A DNA stretch of 64,000 nt from Rugosimonospora africana (GTDB taxonomy: Bacteria; Actinomycetota; Actinomycetes; Mycobacteriales; Micromonosporaceae). The translations under genes were made by a program, and so were the position numbers. The notes beneath the pieces are model-generated. The model was not told the origin of the DNA. It did not search any database and saw only the letters and a program-made list of their open reading frames with translations. Position 1 is the stretch's first letter; every line of letters starts with the position of its first letter. Shown piece by piece: positions 50,740 through 59,700 of the stretch. The stretch lies in assembly GCF_016862975.1 (NCBI RefSeq), contig NZ_BONZ01000034.1, positions 1 through 64,000 on the forward strand, read 5' to 3'.

Positions 50740-51640
50740 GCACCTGCTGGGTCATCCGCTCCGGCTGCTCCTCGAACAACCAGTGCCCGCAGTCCTCCAC
50801 CACCCCCGGGCGGACGTCCGTGCCGTAGTGGCTGACCTGGGTGCCGACCGCCGGGCCGAGGCTGCCGTCGGCACCCAGCGCCAGCACCGGCATCGGTAGC
50901 GGCGTCTGGGCGTACCCGGCGTTGTCGGCAACGTCCTGCGCCAGGGTCCGGAAGTACCCGAAGCTCGCCCTCAGGTGCGCCTCGTCGAGCAGGCACCGGG
51001 CGTACTCCTGCATGCCGTCCTCACCGACGGCGTCCCGCCGGATCGCCAGCGCGTCGATGAAATGCCGTACCCACAGCAGTTCCCGGCCGGCGACGATCCG
51101 CTCGGGCAGGCCGTTGTCCACAGTGAACAGTCCGAAGTTCCACAGCCCCGGCCCGCCCTGCGTTAGCGCGGGAAGCTGGTAGAGGCCCTGATCCGGGATC
51201 GGGGCCTCGCACAGCACGAGCCGCCGCACGCTGTCCGGATGCTCGGCGGCGTAGGCGTAGGCGACCATCATGCCGATGTCGTGACCGACGATCCGGACCT
51301 CGTCGTCGAGACCGAGCTGGCCGAGAAGTCCGTGGACGTCGGCGGCGAGGGTCTTCTTGTCGTACCCGCCGGGTGGCGCACTACTGTCGCCGGCACCGCG
51401 CAGGTCCGGCGCCACGACGGTGTACTGGCGGCACAGCGCCGGCATGACCTTCCGCCACATGTACCAGGTCTGCGGGTACCCGTGCAGCAGCACCAGCGGT
51501 GGGCCGCCGCCGCCCCGCACGTAGTTGATGGTGACGTCGCCGACTCTGGCGGCCAGTTCGCTGAACCCGTCCGGAGGGCGGCGCTCGGCTACCGGCGACG
51601 CCATTTCGCCGATGACATCGCGGTTGTCTTCCCCGGTCAC
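50723..51640 (-). CDS. Alpha/beta hydrolase, epoxide-hydrolase/dehalogenase-like
   Basis: This 305-residue hydrolase has the oxyanion motif LHGYPQTWYMWRKVMPALC, APDLRGAGDSSAPPGGYDK and the nucleophile elbow VGHDIGMMVAYAYA. The Asp nucleophile in GHDIG fits epoxide hydrolases and fluoroacetate-type dehalogenases. The catalytic His lies in VEDCGHWLFEEQPE. The gene is divergent from a small DNA-binding gene. GTG 51640 is chosen because GGGGG precedes it; earlier in-frame starts are poor. Confidence 0.88.
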   Translation of the reverse strand: MTGEDNRDVIGEMASPVAERRPPDGFSELAARVGDVTINYVRGGGGPPLVLLHGYPQTWYMWRKVMPALCRQYTVVAPDLRGAGDSSAPPGGYDKKTLAADVHGLLGQLGLDDEVRIVGHDIGMMVAYAYAAEHPDSVRRLVLCEAPIPDQGLYQLPALTQGGPGLWNFGLFTVDNGLPERIVAGRELLWVRHFIDALAIRRDAVGEDGMQEYARCLLDEAHLRASFGYFRTLAQDVADNAGYAQTPLPMPVLALGADGSLGPAVGTQVSHYGTDVRPGVVEDCGHWLFEEQPERMTQQVLEFLR

Positions 51641-51687
51641 GCTCGTACCCCCGCAGCAGCGTGTTTCAACACTTTGTTCAAAACGAT

Positions 51688-51700
51688 TCGTTGACAACGA
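51688..51700. promoter_or_regulatory. Palindromic operator candidate in a divergent promoter
   Basis: TCGTTG-A-CAACGA is a perfect 13-bp palindrome. It contains TTGACA (51691-51696), which may serve as a -35 for the + strand gene. AACGATTC occurs twice around it. The adjacent DNA-binding protein is a natural candidate to bind it (inference). Confidence 0.5.
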
Positions 51701-51726
51701 TTCACTCGGTCGGGCATGCTGGGCTC

Positions 51727-52170
51727 ATGTCCGACACCCTCGACACCGGCGATCCGTTCTCACCACCCGACGCCCAGCGAGCCAGAGCCGAGCGGGAGTT
51801 CGCCGCGCTGAGCCGGATCTCGCAGCGGCACGCGTCCACACCCCGCCGTCGGCAACGCCAGGCGCACCCGACCGAGCTGGAACCTCACGAGGCGGTGCGG
51901 CTCGTCGCGGCCCTGGCCGGCGGGTCGGCGCCGCTGGCGTCCGGGGAGCCTCCGGTCGACGAGGCCGACCTGACCGCGGCCCTGTCCCTCATCGCGCACG
52001 TCCGCGCCGACGTCGACACGATGGAGACGGGTCTGCTCCGGTTGGCCCGCGAGCGCGGCCTGACCTGGCAGGCCATCGCGTTCGGCCTCGGCCTGGGTTC
52101 CGCCCAGGCCGCCAAGCAACGCCTCGAACGGCTGTCGGACCGTGGCCGCCCGTCCACACCCGGCGGCTGA
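51727..52170 (+). CDS. Small HTH-containing DNA-binding protein of unknown role
   Basis: This 147-residue protein has a hydrophilic N-terminal half (basic RRRQRQAHPTELEPHE). The C-terminal helix-turn-helix LLRLARERGLTWQAIAFGLGLGSAQAAKQRLERL (110-140) is of a type found in many actinobacterial regulators. It may regulate itself and the divergent hydrolase. ATG 51727 is preferred because the preceding in-frame sequence overlaps the promoter palindrome. No ligand domain is present. Confidence 0.7.
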   Translation: MSDTLDTGDPFSPPDAQRARAEREFAALSRISQRHASTPRRRQRQAHPTELEPHEAVRLVAALAGGSAPLASGEPPVDEADLTAALSLIAHVRADVDTMETGLLRLARERGLTWQAIAFGLGLGSAQAAKQRLERLSDRGRPSTPGG

Positions 52171-52465
52171 GCGGCCCGGCAATCGGATCGGACATCGCTC
52201 ACCGCCTCTCGCTCATGACGGAGCATGTCATGCGCGACCGGGCGGGAAAGATGAAAGTCTCTACGTCACACGTACGGAGTCAGCCGCGATCCCTTCGCGC
52301 GCCATGCCTCGGTAGGACGCGTCAACGATGGCCCGGCCGGCCCCGGCTCTTCGGACCTGAGCGCGCGAAAGGCAACGCCAGCAACCGTGCGGCCTATCAC
52401 GCGTCAAAGATGGCCGGCCGACCCTGGCGCCCTGATCTGAGCGCGCGAAGGCGACGCCAGCCACC
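52171..52465. repeat. Intergenic region with a pair of ~80-bp direct repeats
   Basis: No gene is seen. One copy runs from about 52315 to 52390 and the next from about 52397 to 52469. They share ACGCGTCAA, GATGGCC, CTGAGCGCGCGAA and GCAACGCCAGC/GCGACGCCAGC plus ACCGTGC in the same order, offset by 79-82 bp. The second copy leads straight into the AhpD-like fragment. Confidence 0.7.
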
Positions 52466-52735
52466 GTGCCGACGTCCCCTCACACTCTTCGCGGCTGCGT
52501 CGTCGAACCACTGACACAGCAGTCAGCGCTGGAACTCGTGGAGGCCGTGCTCACCCCGAACCCGTTCGGAGAGCGCGTCCCCGATGAGCTGTACGCCAGG
52601 GCGTCCGCCCACTACGACGACAAGGCACTCTGGACGCTCACCCTGGTGATCAGCCAGATCTGCTTCTTCATCCCGGTCGCCCTCATCGCCAAGCCGATCC
52701 CCGGCAGGGCCCTCGGTAAGAACTACAGCAAGTGA
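52466..52735 (+). pseudogene. C-terminal fragment of an AhpD/carboxymuconolactone decarboxylase-like protein
   Basis: This 89-residue reading frame matches only the end of AhpD-like proteins: a region like PDELYARASAHYDDKALWTLTLVISQICFFIPVALIAKP, the usual helix pair and the final ALRTP-like tail. The helices carrying the redox Cys-x-x-Cys are absent, as are the first 90 or so residues. The start GTG at 52466 falls in the repeated sequence. It is probably a remnant, not an enzyme. A short functional protein cannot be excluded. Confidence 0.6.
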
Positions 52736-52819
52736 CGGCCGACGGGCGGTAGCGGGATCCCGCCGGGCTACGGCCGTTCGCGGTTGTTCACACACCGCGA
52801 CCGGCTCCCCGCCGGCACC

Positions 52820-52920
52820 GTCATCGCCCCGTCGGCACGGGCATCGCCTCGCAGGAAGCGTCATCGCTCCGCAGGAAGGGTCATCGGACCGGCGGGCAGC
52901 GCCGTCGGGCCGGCGGGCAG
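52820..52920. repeat. Five imperfect ~20-bp tandem repeats
   Basis: Units of the type GTCATCGCTCCGCAGGAAGG begin at 52820, 52841, 52860, 52880 and 52901, lying downstream of the AhpD fragment and upstream of the next promoter. Confidence 0.75.
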
Positions 52921-52937
52921 GAACAGCCCGAAAAGTA

Positions 52938-52990
52938 TTGACTGTCGTGAATAGCGAGCCTAGCGTAGGAGCGCTTAGGAAACTTTCCTA
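52938..52990 (+). promoter_or_regulatory. Promoter and palindromic operator of the lysozyme-like gene
   Basis: TTGACT (52938-52943) and TAGCGT (52961-52966) at 17-bp spacing make a good promoter. A perfect 15-bp palindrome TAGGAAA-C-TTTCCTA follows at 52976-52990, overlapping the expected transcript start. It looks like a repressor site for chitin or peptidoglycan control, but the protein is not identified. Confidence 0.68.
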
Positions 52991-53007
52991 TTTATGGGAG
53001 GTTAGCC

Positions 53008-53691
53008 ATGCTCCTCTCACGCCGGGCCATCGCCGGCGCCACCATGGTGCTGGCCGGCGCGGTGGCCGCACTGCTCGGCACGCCCGCGTACGCCGGTGTC
53101 GGGTCCGCGCACACCGCCGCCGCCCCCATGGCCACCTGCACCCAGCAGAGCTTCCTCGAGGGCACCCACTACAGCACCGTGCAGGTCGCGCAGTTCGCGC
53201 GGCAGGGTGGGTTCAGCGGAAACGACTGGGTCATCGCCGTGGCCGTCGCGGAAGCGGAGAGCGCCGGGTGGAGCCACGCCCGGCTCATCGACACCGACTG
53301 CAGCGTCGACCGCGGCATGTGGCAGATCAATTCGTACTGGCACTCCGAAGTCTCGGACTCCTGCGCCTTCGACCCGACCTGTGCCGCCCAGGCGACGCAC
53401 ACGATCTGGGCCAACGGCGGCTGGTCGCAGTGGACGACGTACACCAACGGCGCGTACCAGGCGCACATGGCTGAGGCGCAGGCCGCGGTGAACCAGGTCG
53501 GCGGCTCCGGCGGAGGGGGCGGCGGAGGCGGTGGCGGCTCTGGCGGCGGTACCTGGCAGGCCAACCACGCGTACACCGCCGGGCAGACCGTCACCTACGG
53601 CGGCCACACGTACCGGTGCCTGCAGAGCCACACCTCGCTGGTCGGCTGGGAACCGCCGAACGTCCCCGCGCTCTGGCAGCTGGTGAGCTGA
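53008..53691 (+). CDS. Secreted lysozyme-like protein with chitin-binding CBM5/12
   Basis: This 227-residue exported protein has a signal peptide (LLSRRAIAGATMVLAGAVAA, cleavage near AYAGV). The catalytic-looking domain runs about 45-155: FARQGGFSGNDWVIAVAVAEAESAGWSHA carries the likely catalytic Glu, with CSVDRGMWQINSYWH and CAAQATHTIW also present, as in SLT-type transglycosylases. After a Gly-rich linker, a CBM5/12 module (WQANHAYTAGQTVTYGGHTY, WEPPNVPALWQLV) binds chitin. It would act on peptidoglycan or chitin outside the cell. GGGAGG precedes the ATG. Confidence 0.88.
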   Translation: MLLSRRAIAGATMVLAGAVAALLGTPAYAGVGSAHTAAAPMATCTQQSFLEGTHYSTVQVAQFARQGGFSGNDWVIAVAVAEAESAGWSHARLIDTDCSVDRGMWQINSYWHSEVSDSCAFDPTCAAQATHTIWANGGWSQWTTYTNGAYQAHMAEAQAAVNQVGGSGGGGGGGGGGSGGGTWQANHAYTAGQTVTYGGHTYRCLQSHTSLVGWEPPNVPALWQLVS

Positions 53692-53748
53692 CGAGTCACG
53701 GCGCGGGCGGAGCGGTCTGGAGGACCACCCGCCCGCGCCGCCCGTCGG

Positions 53749-54812
53749 TCAGCCGATCCGGTCGGTCCAACCGGAGTCGAGGAATTGCACGTAGGTCGTC
53801 AACGCGGGGGACGCGACGACGGACTCCTCGAGGTCGAGCAGTTCCCCCGTACGTTCGTCGAAGATCAGCACGCTCTCGTACTGGTTGCTGTCGCCCCTGT
53901 CCTGCGGGGCACGCCCCCGGACAGTGATCGCGACGCCGTGCCGCCCGATGCGGTCGGTGACCTGGCCGCGCCAGCGGCCGGGCAGCCCCGCCAGGATGGT
54001 GAGTACCTGGGCGCGGACCCCTCGGGGAACCACGTAGCCGCGGTAGAGCTCCATGGTCCATTTGGCGGCGTCGAGCGCGCCGTATTCGGCCCGGAGCATG
54101 CCGGCCAGCTGGGCCGCGTCGGCCGGCGGCTGGGTCCAGTCCGCCGGTTGCGGTGGGGCGTTCGGGTCCGGTCGATGGGCCGGTATGTCCTGGACGTCTT
54201 CGTCGGGGATCGCGGGGGCCTGTCCCCGGGCCATCCGTGCCTGCCAGTATCGGCGGGATGCCTGGTCGGGGTACTCGGCGCCGACGGTCTTGCGTCGAAC
54301 CCGGAGGCTGCCGTCCGGGGCGGTCCATGCCTGCTCTTCCTCGACGAATCCCAGGGTGTGGCCCTCGGTGCCGAGTGTCCCGGCCGACCAGGACTTCCGT
54401 GCCGATAGGCGTAACGGCCGGATCGCCCGTCGTGCGGAGCGTCGGTGATGCTGCCGGCCAGTGCCCGTAACCGGTCGGCGGCCGGGGGTGCGTCCGGGTC
54501 GTCGCGGAACGCCATGGGGACGACCACGGTACCGGCCAGAGCCCACGCCGGGGTGTCGCTGGTTCGGGGGTCGGTGCGCGATCGCGTCAGCACATAGGCT
54601 GCGGCGCCGGCTGTGACGGTGGCGGCTCCGGCCAGGACGAGCCCGCGGCGAGCCAGCCCGGGCGGCTCCGCGAACCGGTGGGGGCCCAGTGTGCGGGCCT
54701 CGGCCTCGGCGATGACCTGTGCGCTGGTCATGCGAGGTGCTGCCGGCGTTATCAGCCGGCCCGGGTCGGCCTGGCCGAACAGGTCGCGGATCTGCTGTTC
54801 ACTGCTGCCCAT
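53749..54812 (-). pseudogene. CU044_5270 family protein, frameshifted
   Basis: The N-terminal half (start 54812: EQQIRDLFGQADPGRLITPA, membrane segment LARRGLVLAGAATVTAGAAAYV, LRALAGSITDAPHDGRSGRYAYRHG) is in one frame. The C-terminal half (KSWSAGTLGTEGHTLGFVEE, AEYPDQASRRYWQARMARGQ, FLDSGWTDRIG) is in another. They join near 54396-54400, where one base is missing between GG and AAG on the minus strand. The family is a single-span membrane protein partnered with the sigma gene just upstream. Each half looks intact, so this is either a recent mutation or a sequencing error. Confidence 0.75.
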
Positions 54813-55410
54813 GGTCGGCTCCGTTCGTCAGCGGGGTCATCGGCCGCGCCCGGGACGTAGCGGTCGCGCGGGACGCGGCGGCCGGCCGGGATGCGGCGGC
54901 CGGCCGGGATGCGGCGGCCGGCCGGGATGCCACGGTCAGGGAAAGAGCCGCGGGGAATCGTCGTCGCGCCCGGTGCAGACGTACCTTCGCGGCGGTATGG
55001 CTGCACGCGAGGACCGTGGCCGCCTCCTCGATGGTCAGCTGTTCCCACCCGATCAGGCGGAGGATCTCCTGGTCGATGTCGGGTAGCTGGTCCAGGGCCG
55101 TGGCCAGGTCGGTCAGCGCCGCCACCGAGTCCGGATGGTCGGCCTGCGCCGGGCGCAGCAGGTCGGCGAACGGCTGGGTGAGAGGTGCCCTGTGCTGCGC
55201 TCGGCGGTGGTTGGCCAGCAGGCGCCGGGCCACGCCGTACAACCACGGAAGGCAGTTGTCCGGAACCTGATCACGCCGCCGCCAGGCCACGACGAACACC
55301 TCCTGAGCGAGGTCGGCCGCGGCGTCCGCGTCGGCTGTCCGGCGCACGCTGTACCTGACGATGTCCGGGTAGTGGCAGTGGCCCGGCAGCGGGCACTCGC
55401 GCACGGGCAT
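54799..55410 (-). CDS. Sigma-70 family RNA polymerase sigma factor, short N-terminus
   Basis: This 203-residue sigma factor has region 2 (YPDIVRYSVRRTADADAAADLAQEVFVVAWRR) and region 4 (LDQLPDIDQEILRLIGWEQLTIEEAATVLACSHTAAKVRLHRARRRF). Only about 18 residues precede YPDIV. Relatives usually have a longer N-terminal helix before it. The C-terminus has three SRPAAA repeats (18-bp units) and a tail that overlaps the start of the next gene by 14 bp. It is partnered with the CU044_5270 gene, a normal pairing. The start ATG at 55410 lacks a good ribosome site. Confidence 0.82.
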   Translation of the reverse strand: MPVRECPLPGHCHYPDIVRYSVRRTADADAAADLAQEVFVVAWRRRDQVPDNCLPWLYGVARRLLANHRRAQHRAPLTQPFADLLRPAQADHPDSVAALTDLATALDQLPDIDQEILRLIGWEQLTIEEAATVLACSHTAAKVRLHRARRRFPAALSLTVASRPAAASRPAAASRPAAASRATATSRARPMTPLTNGADHGQQ

Positions 55411-55465
55411 TGACGGTGTTGTCTGCGTACCGCGAAGATGAGCCCGGGATGACGAGGGGGATGCC

Positions 55466-56518
55466 ATGAAGGTCGCCACCACCGGTCCGGCCCGTCCGCT
55501 GCTCGTGCTGCCGGTCGCGGCGGCCCTGCTGGCGCTGGGCATGCTCCTGCCGGGCAGCACGCGCGGCGCCGAGGGCGGAGCACCACCGGCGAGCCAGGCG
55601 ACCCCGCCGCACGGCATCGCCGGCGACGCGCACACCCACGACCCGGGCCTGGCCCGGACGGCGGGCGGCTGGTACGTGTTCTCCACCGGCGACCCGCAGG
55701 TGGCCGGCGGTACGATCCAGATCCGCTCCTCGCGTGACGGCCACACCTGGTCGTCGGCCGGGACGGTGGACACCGCGATCCCGGCCTGGGTCAGCCAGGC
55801 CGTGCCGGGCGTGACGAACCTGTGGGCGCCGGACGTGTCGTACCACGACGGGCGCTGGTACCTGTACTACGCCGCCTCGACGTTCGGCTCCAACCGCTCG
55901 GTCATCGGGCTGTTCACCAACGCGACCCTGGACCCCCGCGACCCCCGCTACGCCTGGACCGACGAGGGACTGGTGACCCAGTCGAACGTCACCGACGACT
56001 ACAACGCGATCGACCCGAGCCTGTTCGTCGACGACGACGGTTCGGCGTGGCTGACGCTCGGCTCCTACTGGAGCGGGATCAAGCTCATCCCGGTCGACCT
56101 GCCATCCGGCAAGCCGGCCACGGCGCAGCCCGATCGGGTCGCGCTGGTCGACCGGCACTTCGGGCCGAACGCGGTCGAGGCGCCGTACCTGGTCAAGCAC
56201 GGCGGCTGGTACTACCTGTTCGCCTCGTTCGACTCCTGCTGCCAGGGCGCGAACAGCACGTACCGGGAGGTCGTCGGCAGGTCACGCACGATCGGCGGAC
56301 CGTACCTCGACCGGGCCGGAGTCTCTATGCTCGCCGGCGGCGGCAGCGCGCTGCTCGACGGCGAGGGCGACATGCGCGGACCCGGCGGAGCGTCGGTCAG
56401 CGGCGGCACCATCGCGTTCCACTACTACGACGCGGCCCGGCAGGGCGACTTCCACCTCGGCCTCGGGCGGCTGGAGTACCGCGACGGCTGGCCGGTCGTC
56501 ACCGACGTGCGCATCTGA
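55466..56518 (+). CDS. Secreted GH43 arabinan endo-1,5-alpha-L-arabinanase
   Basis: This 350-residue exported enzyme degrades arabinan. The signal peptide is followed by a five-bladed propeller. Catalytic residues are Asp59 in HTHDPGLAR, the pKa-setting Asp183 in NAIDPSLF and Glu238 in VEAPYLVKHG. NLWAPDVSYHDGRWYLYYAASTFG and SFDSCCQGANSTYREVVGRS are typical of GH43 subfamily 5 arabinanases. No carbohydrate-binding module follows. It lies beside the sigma gene, transcribed away from it. Its product would feed the GH51 uptake operon. Confidence 0.93.
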   Translation: MKVATTGPARPLLVLPVAAALLALGMLLPGSTRGAEGGAPPASQATPPHGIAGDAHTHDPGLARTAGGWYVFSTGDPQVAGGTIQIRSSRDGHTWSSAGTVDTAIPAWVSQAVPGVTNLWAPDVSYHDGRWYLYYAASTFGSNRSVIGLFTNATLDPRDPRYAWTDEGLVTQSNVTDDYNAIDPSLFVDDDGSAWLTLGSYWSGIKLIPVDLPSGKPATAQPDRVALVDRHFGPNAVEAPYLVKHGGWYYLFASFDSCCQGANSTYREVVGRSRTIGGPYLDRAGVSMLAGGGSALLDGEGDMRGPGGASVSGGTIAFHYYDAARQGDFHLGLGRLEYRDGWPVVTDVRI

Positions 56519-56618
56519 CCGGCGGGCGCCCCGCGACCGTCCTCGGGGGGTCGGCGCGACGGTACGCCGGAATCGGCCCCGGGCAGTGTCGGTGGGTGAG
56601 GCACAATCGTTGTCCCGG

Positions 56619-56695
56619 GCCGACGCCGCCGTCGGCAAGGAGGCCGCCAACGCAACCCCGCGGCCGACGCCGCCGTCGGCAAGGAGACCGCCAAC
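56619..56695. repeat. 44-bp direct repeat before the helicase gene
   Basis: GCCGACGCCGCCGTCGGCAA and the next bases occur at 56619 and at 56663, offset 44 bp. Each copy has an internal GACGCCGCCGTC near-palindrome. They fall between the GH43 stop and the most probable helicase start. Confidence 0.6.
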
Positions 56696-56702
56696 AAAGC
56701 CC

Positions 56703-59700
56703 ATGCTGCCCCGTCAGATTCTCAACGTGCTCGCCGACCTGGCTCCCGCGCCCGGCGAGCGGGTCTTCGACGTGTGCCGGACCGGGCAGACCCTGCACTG
56801 GCTGCCCGACCCCGACCGGGCCGCCCGCACCCGCGCCGTCGACCGCCTGGCCGCAATGGACGCGCTGAGCCCGGAGGAGCGGATCCTGCGGCGCGGCTGG
56901 GCGTTCGTCATCGGCGGCCTGGAGGTCGACGGGGTACGCCGCACCGTCCGGCTGCCGCTGCTGACCCAGCCGGTACGCCTGGAGCGGGGACTGCGCGGAT
57001 ACCGGGTGGCACCGGCCGGCGACCTTGAGCTGACCGGGCTGGTCGAGGACCGGGCACTGGCCGGCCAGTTGGAGGCGGCACCCGGGCTCGGCGGCGCGGG
57101 CTGGTTGCGGGCCACCGGCACGACCGCCTGGATCCGCTCCGCCGCCGAAGCGGCCGGGCTCATCGTGTCGGACGTGACCGACCGGCCGCCGACCCGGCCG
57201 CCGGACGCGAAGCTGGTGGCCGTCGCGGGCGCGGCCCTGTTCGTGATCCGCGACGTGCGCTCCGCCGGCCTGCGGGACACCCTGCTGACCTGGGCTGGTC
57301 GCCCCGGCCTGGAAGCGACCGCGCTGGCTCACGTGTACGGCCTGACCGACGCGCCCGACCCCGGCACGACCGGTCGGCCGGCCACCGGCCTCGACGACAC
57401 GGCCGTCCGACAGGTCGGCACCTGCCTCGACAGCGACGCCGCCCGGCAGCTCGGCACCCGCCTCGACGGCACCGGGCCGACCACCGGCCGGCAGGTCAGC
57501 GCCGGCCAGCAGCTCGGCGCGCACCGGCAGATCAGCGCCGGCCAGCAGCTTCGCGCGGACACTGCCGGGGGCGACCCGGTCGCCTCACCGCTGCCGCTGA
57601 ACGCGGCGCAGCGCGAGACCGTGCGCCGCACGCGCACCGAGCCGCTGGTCGTGGTGTCCGGACCGCCCGGCAACGGCAAGAGTCACACGCTGGTAGCCGC
57701 CGCCCTGGACACCGTCGACCGGGGCGGCAGTGTGCTGGTCGCCGCGCAGTCACCGGCCGCCGTGGATGCGCTGGCCGCGCTGCTGCGCCGCTACCCCGGA
57801 CCGACGCCGGTGCTGTTCGGCGACGCGGAGCGGCGCGAGGCCATGGCCGCGGAGCTCGCGGCGGGCACGTCGGCCGGGGTTCCCGACCGGCAGCTCGCGG
57901 CCGACGCCGAGGCGGTCGCGGCGGCCAGCGGACGGGTGTCGGCCGTCGAAGCGGCGATCACCGCGGCCCTCGACCTGGAGCGGCGCGCGGCGTCGCTCTC
58001 ACACTGGGCGCCGCTGCTCGCCGGGCTCGAGTCCGACGTGCCCGGCCCGTTCCGCCAGGACTTCGACCTCACCCGCGCGCGGCGCCTCGCCGGCCGTACC
58101 GGCGGTGACCGCGCCGCCGGGGATGCGCGGCCGGAGCCGGGCTTTGGCGGACCGCCACGACCAGGGCGAGGCGAGCGCCTCCACGGCTTTGCCAGGTGGT
58201 GGCGGGCGGCGGTGGGCAACCTCGCGCGCCGCCGGCTGCGCCGCCTGACCGGCGCCGGGCCGGACACGCCGCCGGACCGGATCCGGGCCGCTCTCGACGC
58301 CGCCGCGGCCAGCCGGGCGGCGGCACGGTTGGCCGCGACCGGCGGCACCGACCTCGACCCGGCTTGGCGTGAGCTGACCGACGCGGACGCCGACCTGGCC
58401 GCCGCGATCGGCACCGCCATGCGTCACCGCGCCGCCAGCGCCCGCCGCTGGACGAAGCAGGCGCGGCGCAGCGCGGCGGTGCTCGCGACGGCGTTGCGGG
58501 CCGGACGGAACCGCCGCCGGGAGATGCTCGCGGAGCTGGACGGCGAGGCGCTGGTGCGGGCGTTGCCACTGTGGATCGGCAGCATCACCGACGTCGAGGA
58601 CCTGCTGCCGCCGGTACCGGGCCTGTTCGATCTGGTCATTCTCGACGAGGGCGTGCACGTCGACCAGATCCGGGCCGCACCGGTGTTCGCCCGGGCCCGC
58701 CGGGCGCTGGTCGCGGGCGACCCGCGGCAACTGCGGTTCGTCTCGTTCGTCGCGGATGTGGACGTCTCCGTCGCACTGCGCCGCCAGGGGCTGGACGGAC
58801 TGGCCGACCGGCTCGACGTGCGCCGGGTCAGTGCGTTCGACGTCGCGGCGGGCGCGGCGCCGGTGACCGCGCTGACCGACCATTACCGGTCCGCGCCGCA
58901 CCTCATCGAGTTTTCCGCGCGCCGCTTCTACCGCGACCGCATCGCGCTGGTCACCCGCCATCCGCGTAACGAGGGCGCGGATCTGATCGACGTGGTACGC
59001 GTGGCCGGCAACGTCGTCGACGGAGTCAACCGGGCCGAGGTCGACGCCGTCGTGGCGCAGATCCGCGCGCTGACCGGCGACGGGCACATCGACATCGGGG
59101 TGGTCACGCCATTCCGGGCGCAGGCCGACGCGCTGGAGTCGGCTCTGCTCGCCGCGTTCCCGGTGGAGCAGATCGAAGCGCTGCGGCTGCGCAGCGGCAC
59201 GGTGCACGCCTACCAGGGCAGCGAAGCCGACATCGTGATCGTCTCGCTCGGCCTGGTCGACGGGGACTCGGCGGCCCGGCGGCGGTTCGTCGCCGACCCG
59301 AACCTGTTCAACGTCATGGTCACCCGGGCCCGCCGGAAGATGGTCGTGGTCACGTCGCTGACCTCGGCCGACGGGATCGTGGGCGACTACCTCGACTACG
59401 CCGGTACGGTGCCGGAGCCGTCCCCGGCGGACCCGACGGCGCACGAGGCCGGCGACTGGGTCGCCGCGCTGGCCGCCCGGCTCGACGAGAACGGCGTACC
59501 GGTCCGGGCGCGGTACCCGGTCGGCACCTGGCGCCTGGACCTGTGCGCGGGTACCGGCACGGGCGCGGCCGGCCTCATCTGCGGCGTGCACCCGGACGGC
59601 ACCGACCAGCACATCGAGCGGCAGCGCACCCTGCGGGGCGCGGGCTGGCGGCTCGTCGACGCGTTCCCGAGCCGGTGGGCGGGCGACCCGCTGCGGGCCG

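Noticed and set aside
54878-54931. Separate minisatellite locus
   Set aside because: The 18-bp units are in frame inside the sigma factor gene (SRPAAA repeats), so they are recorded there.
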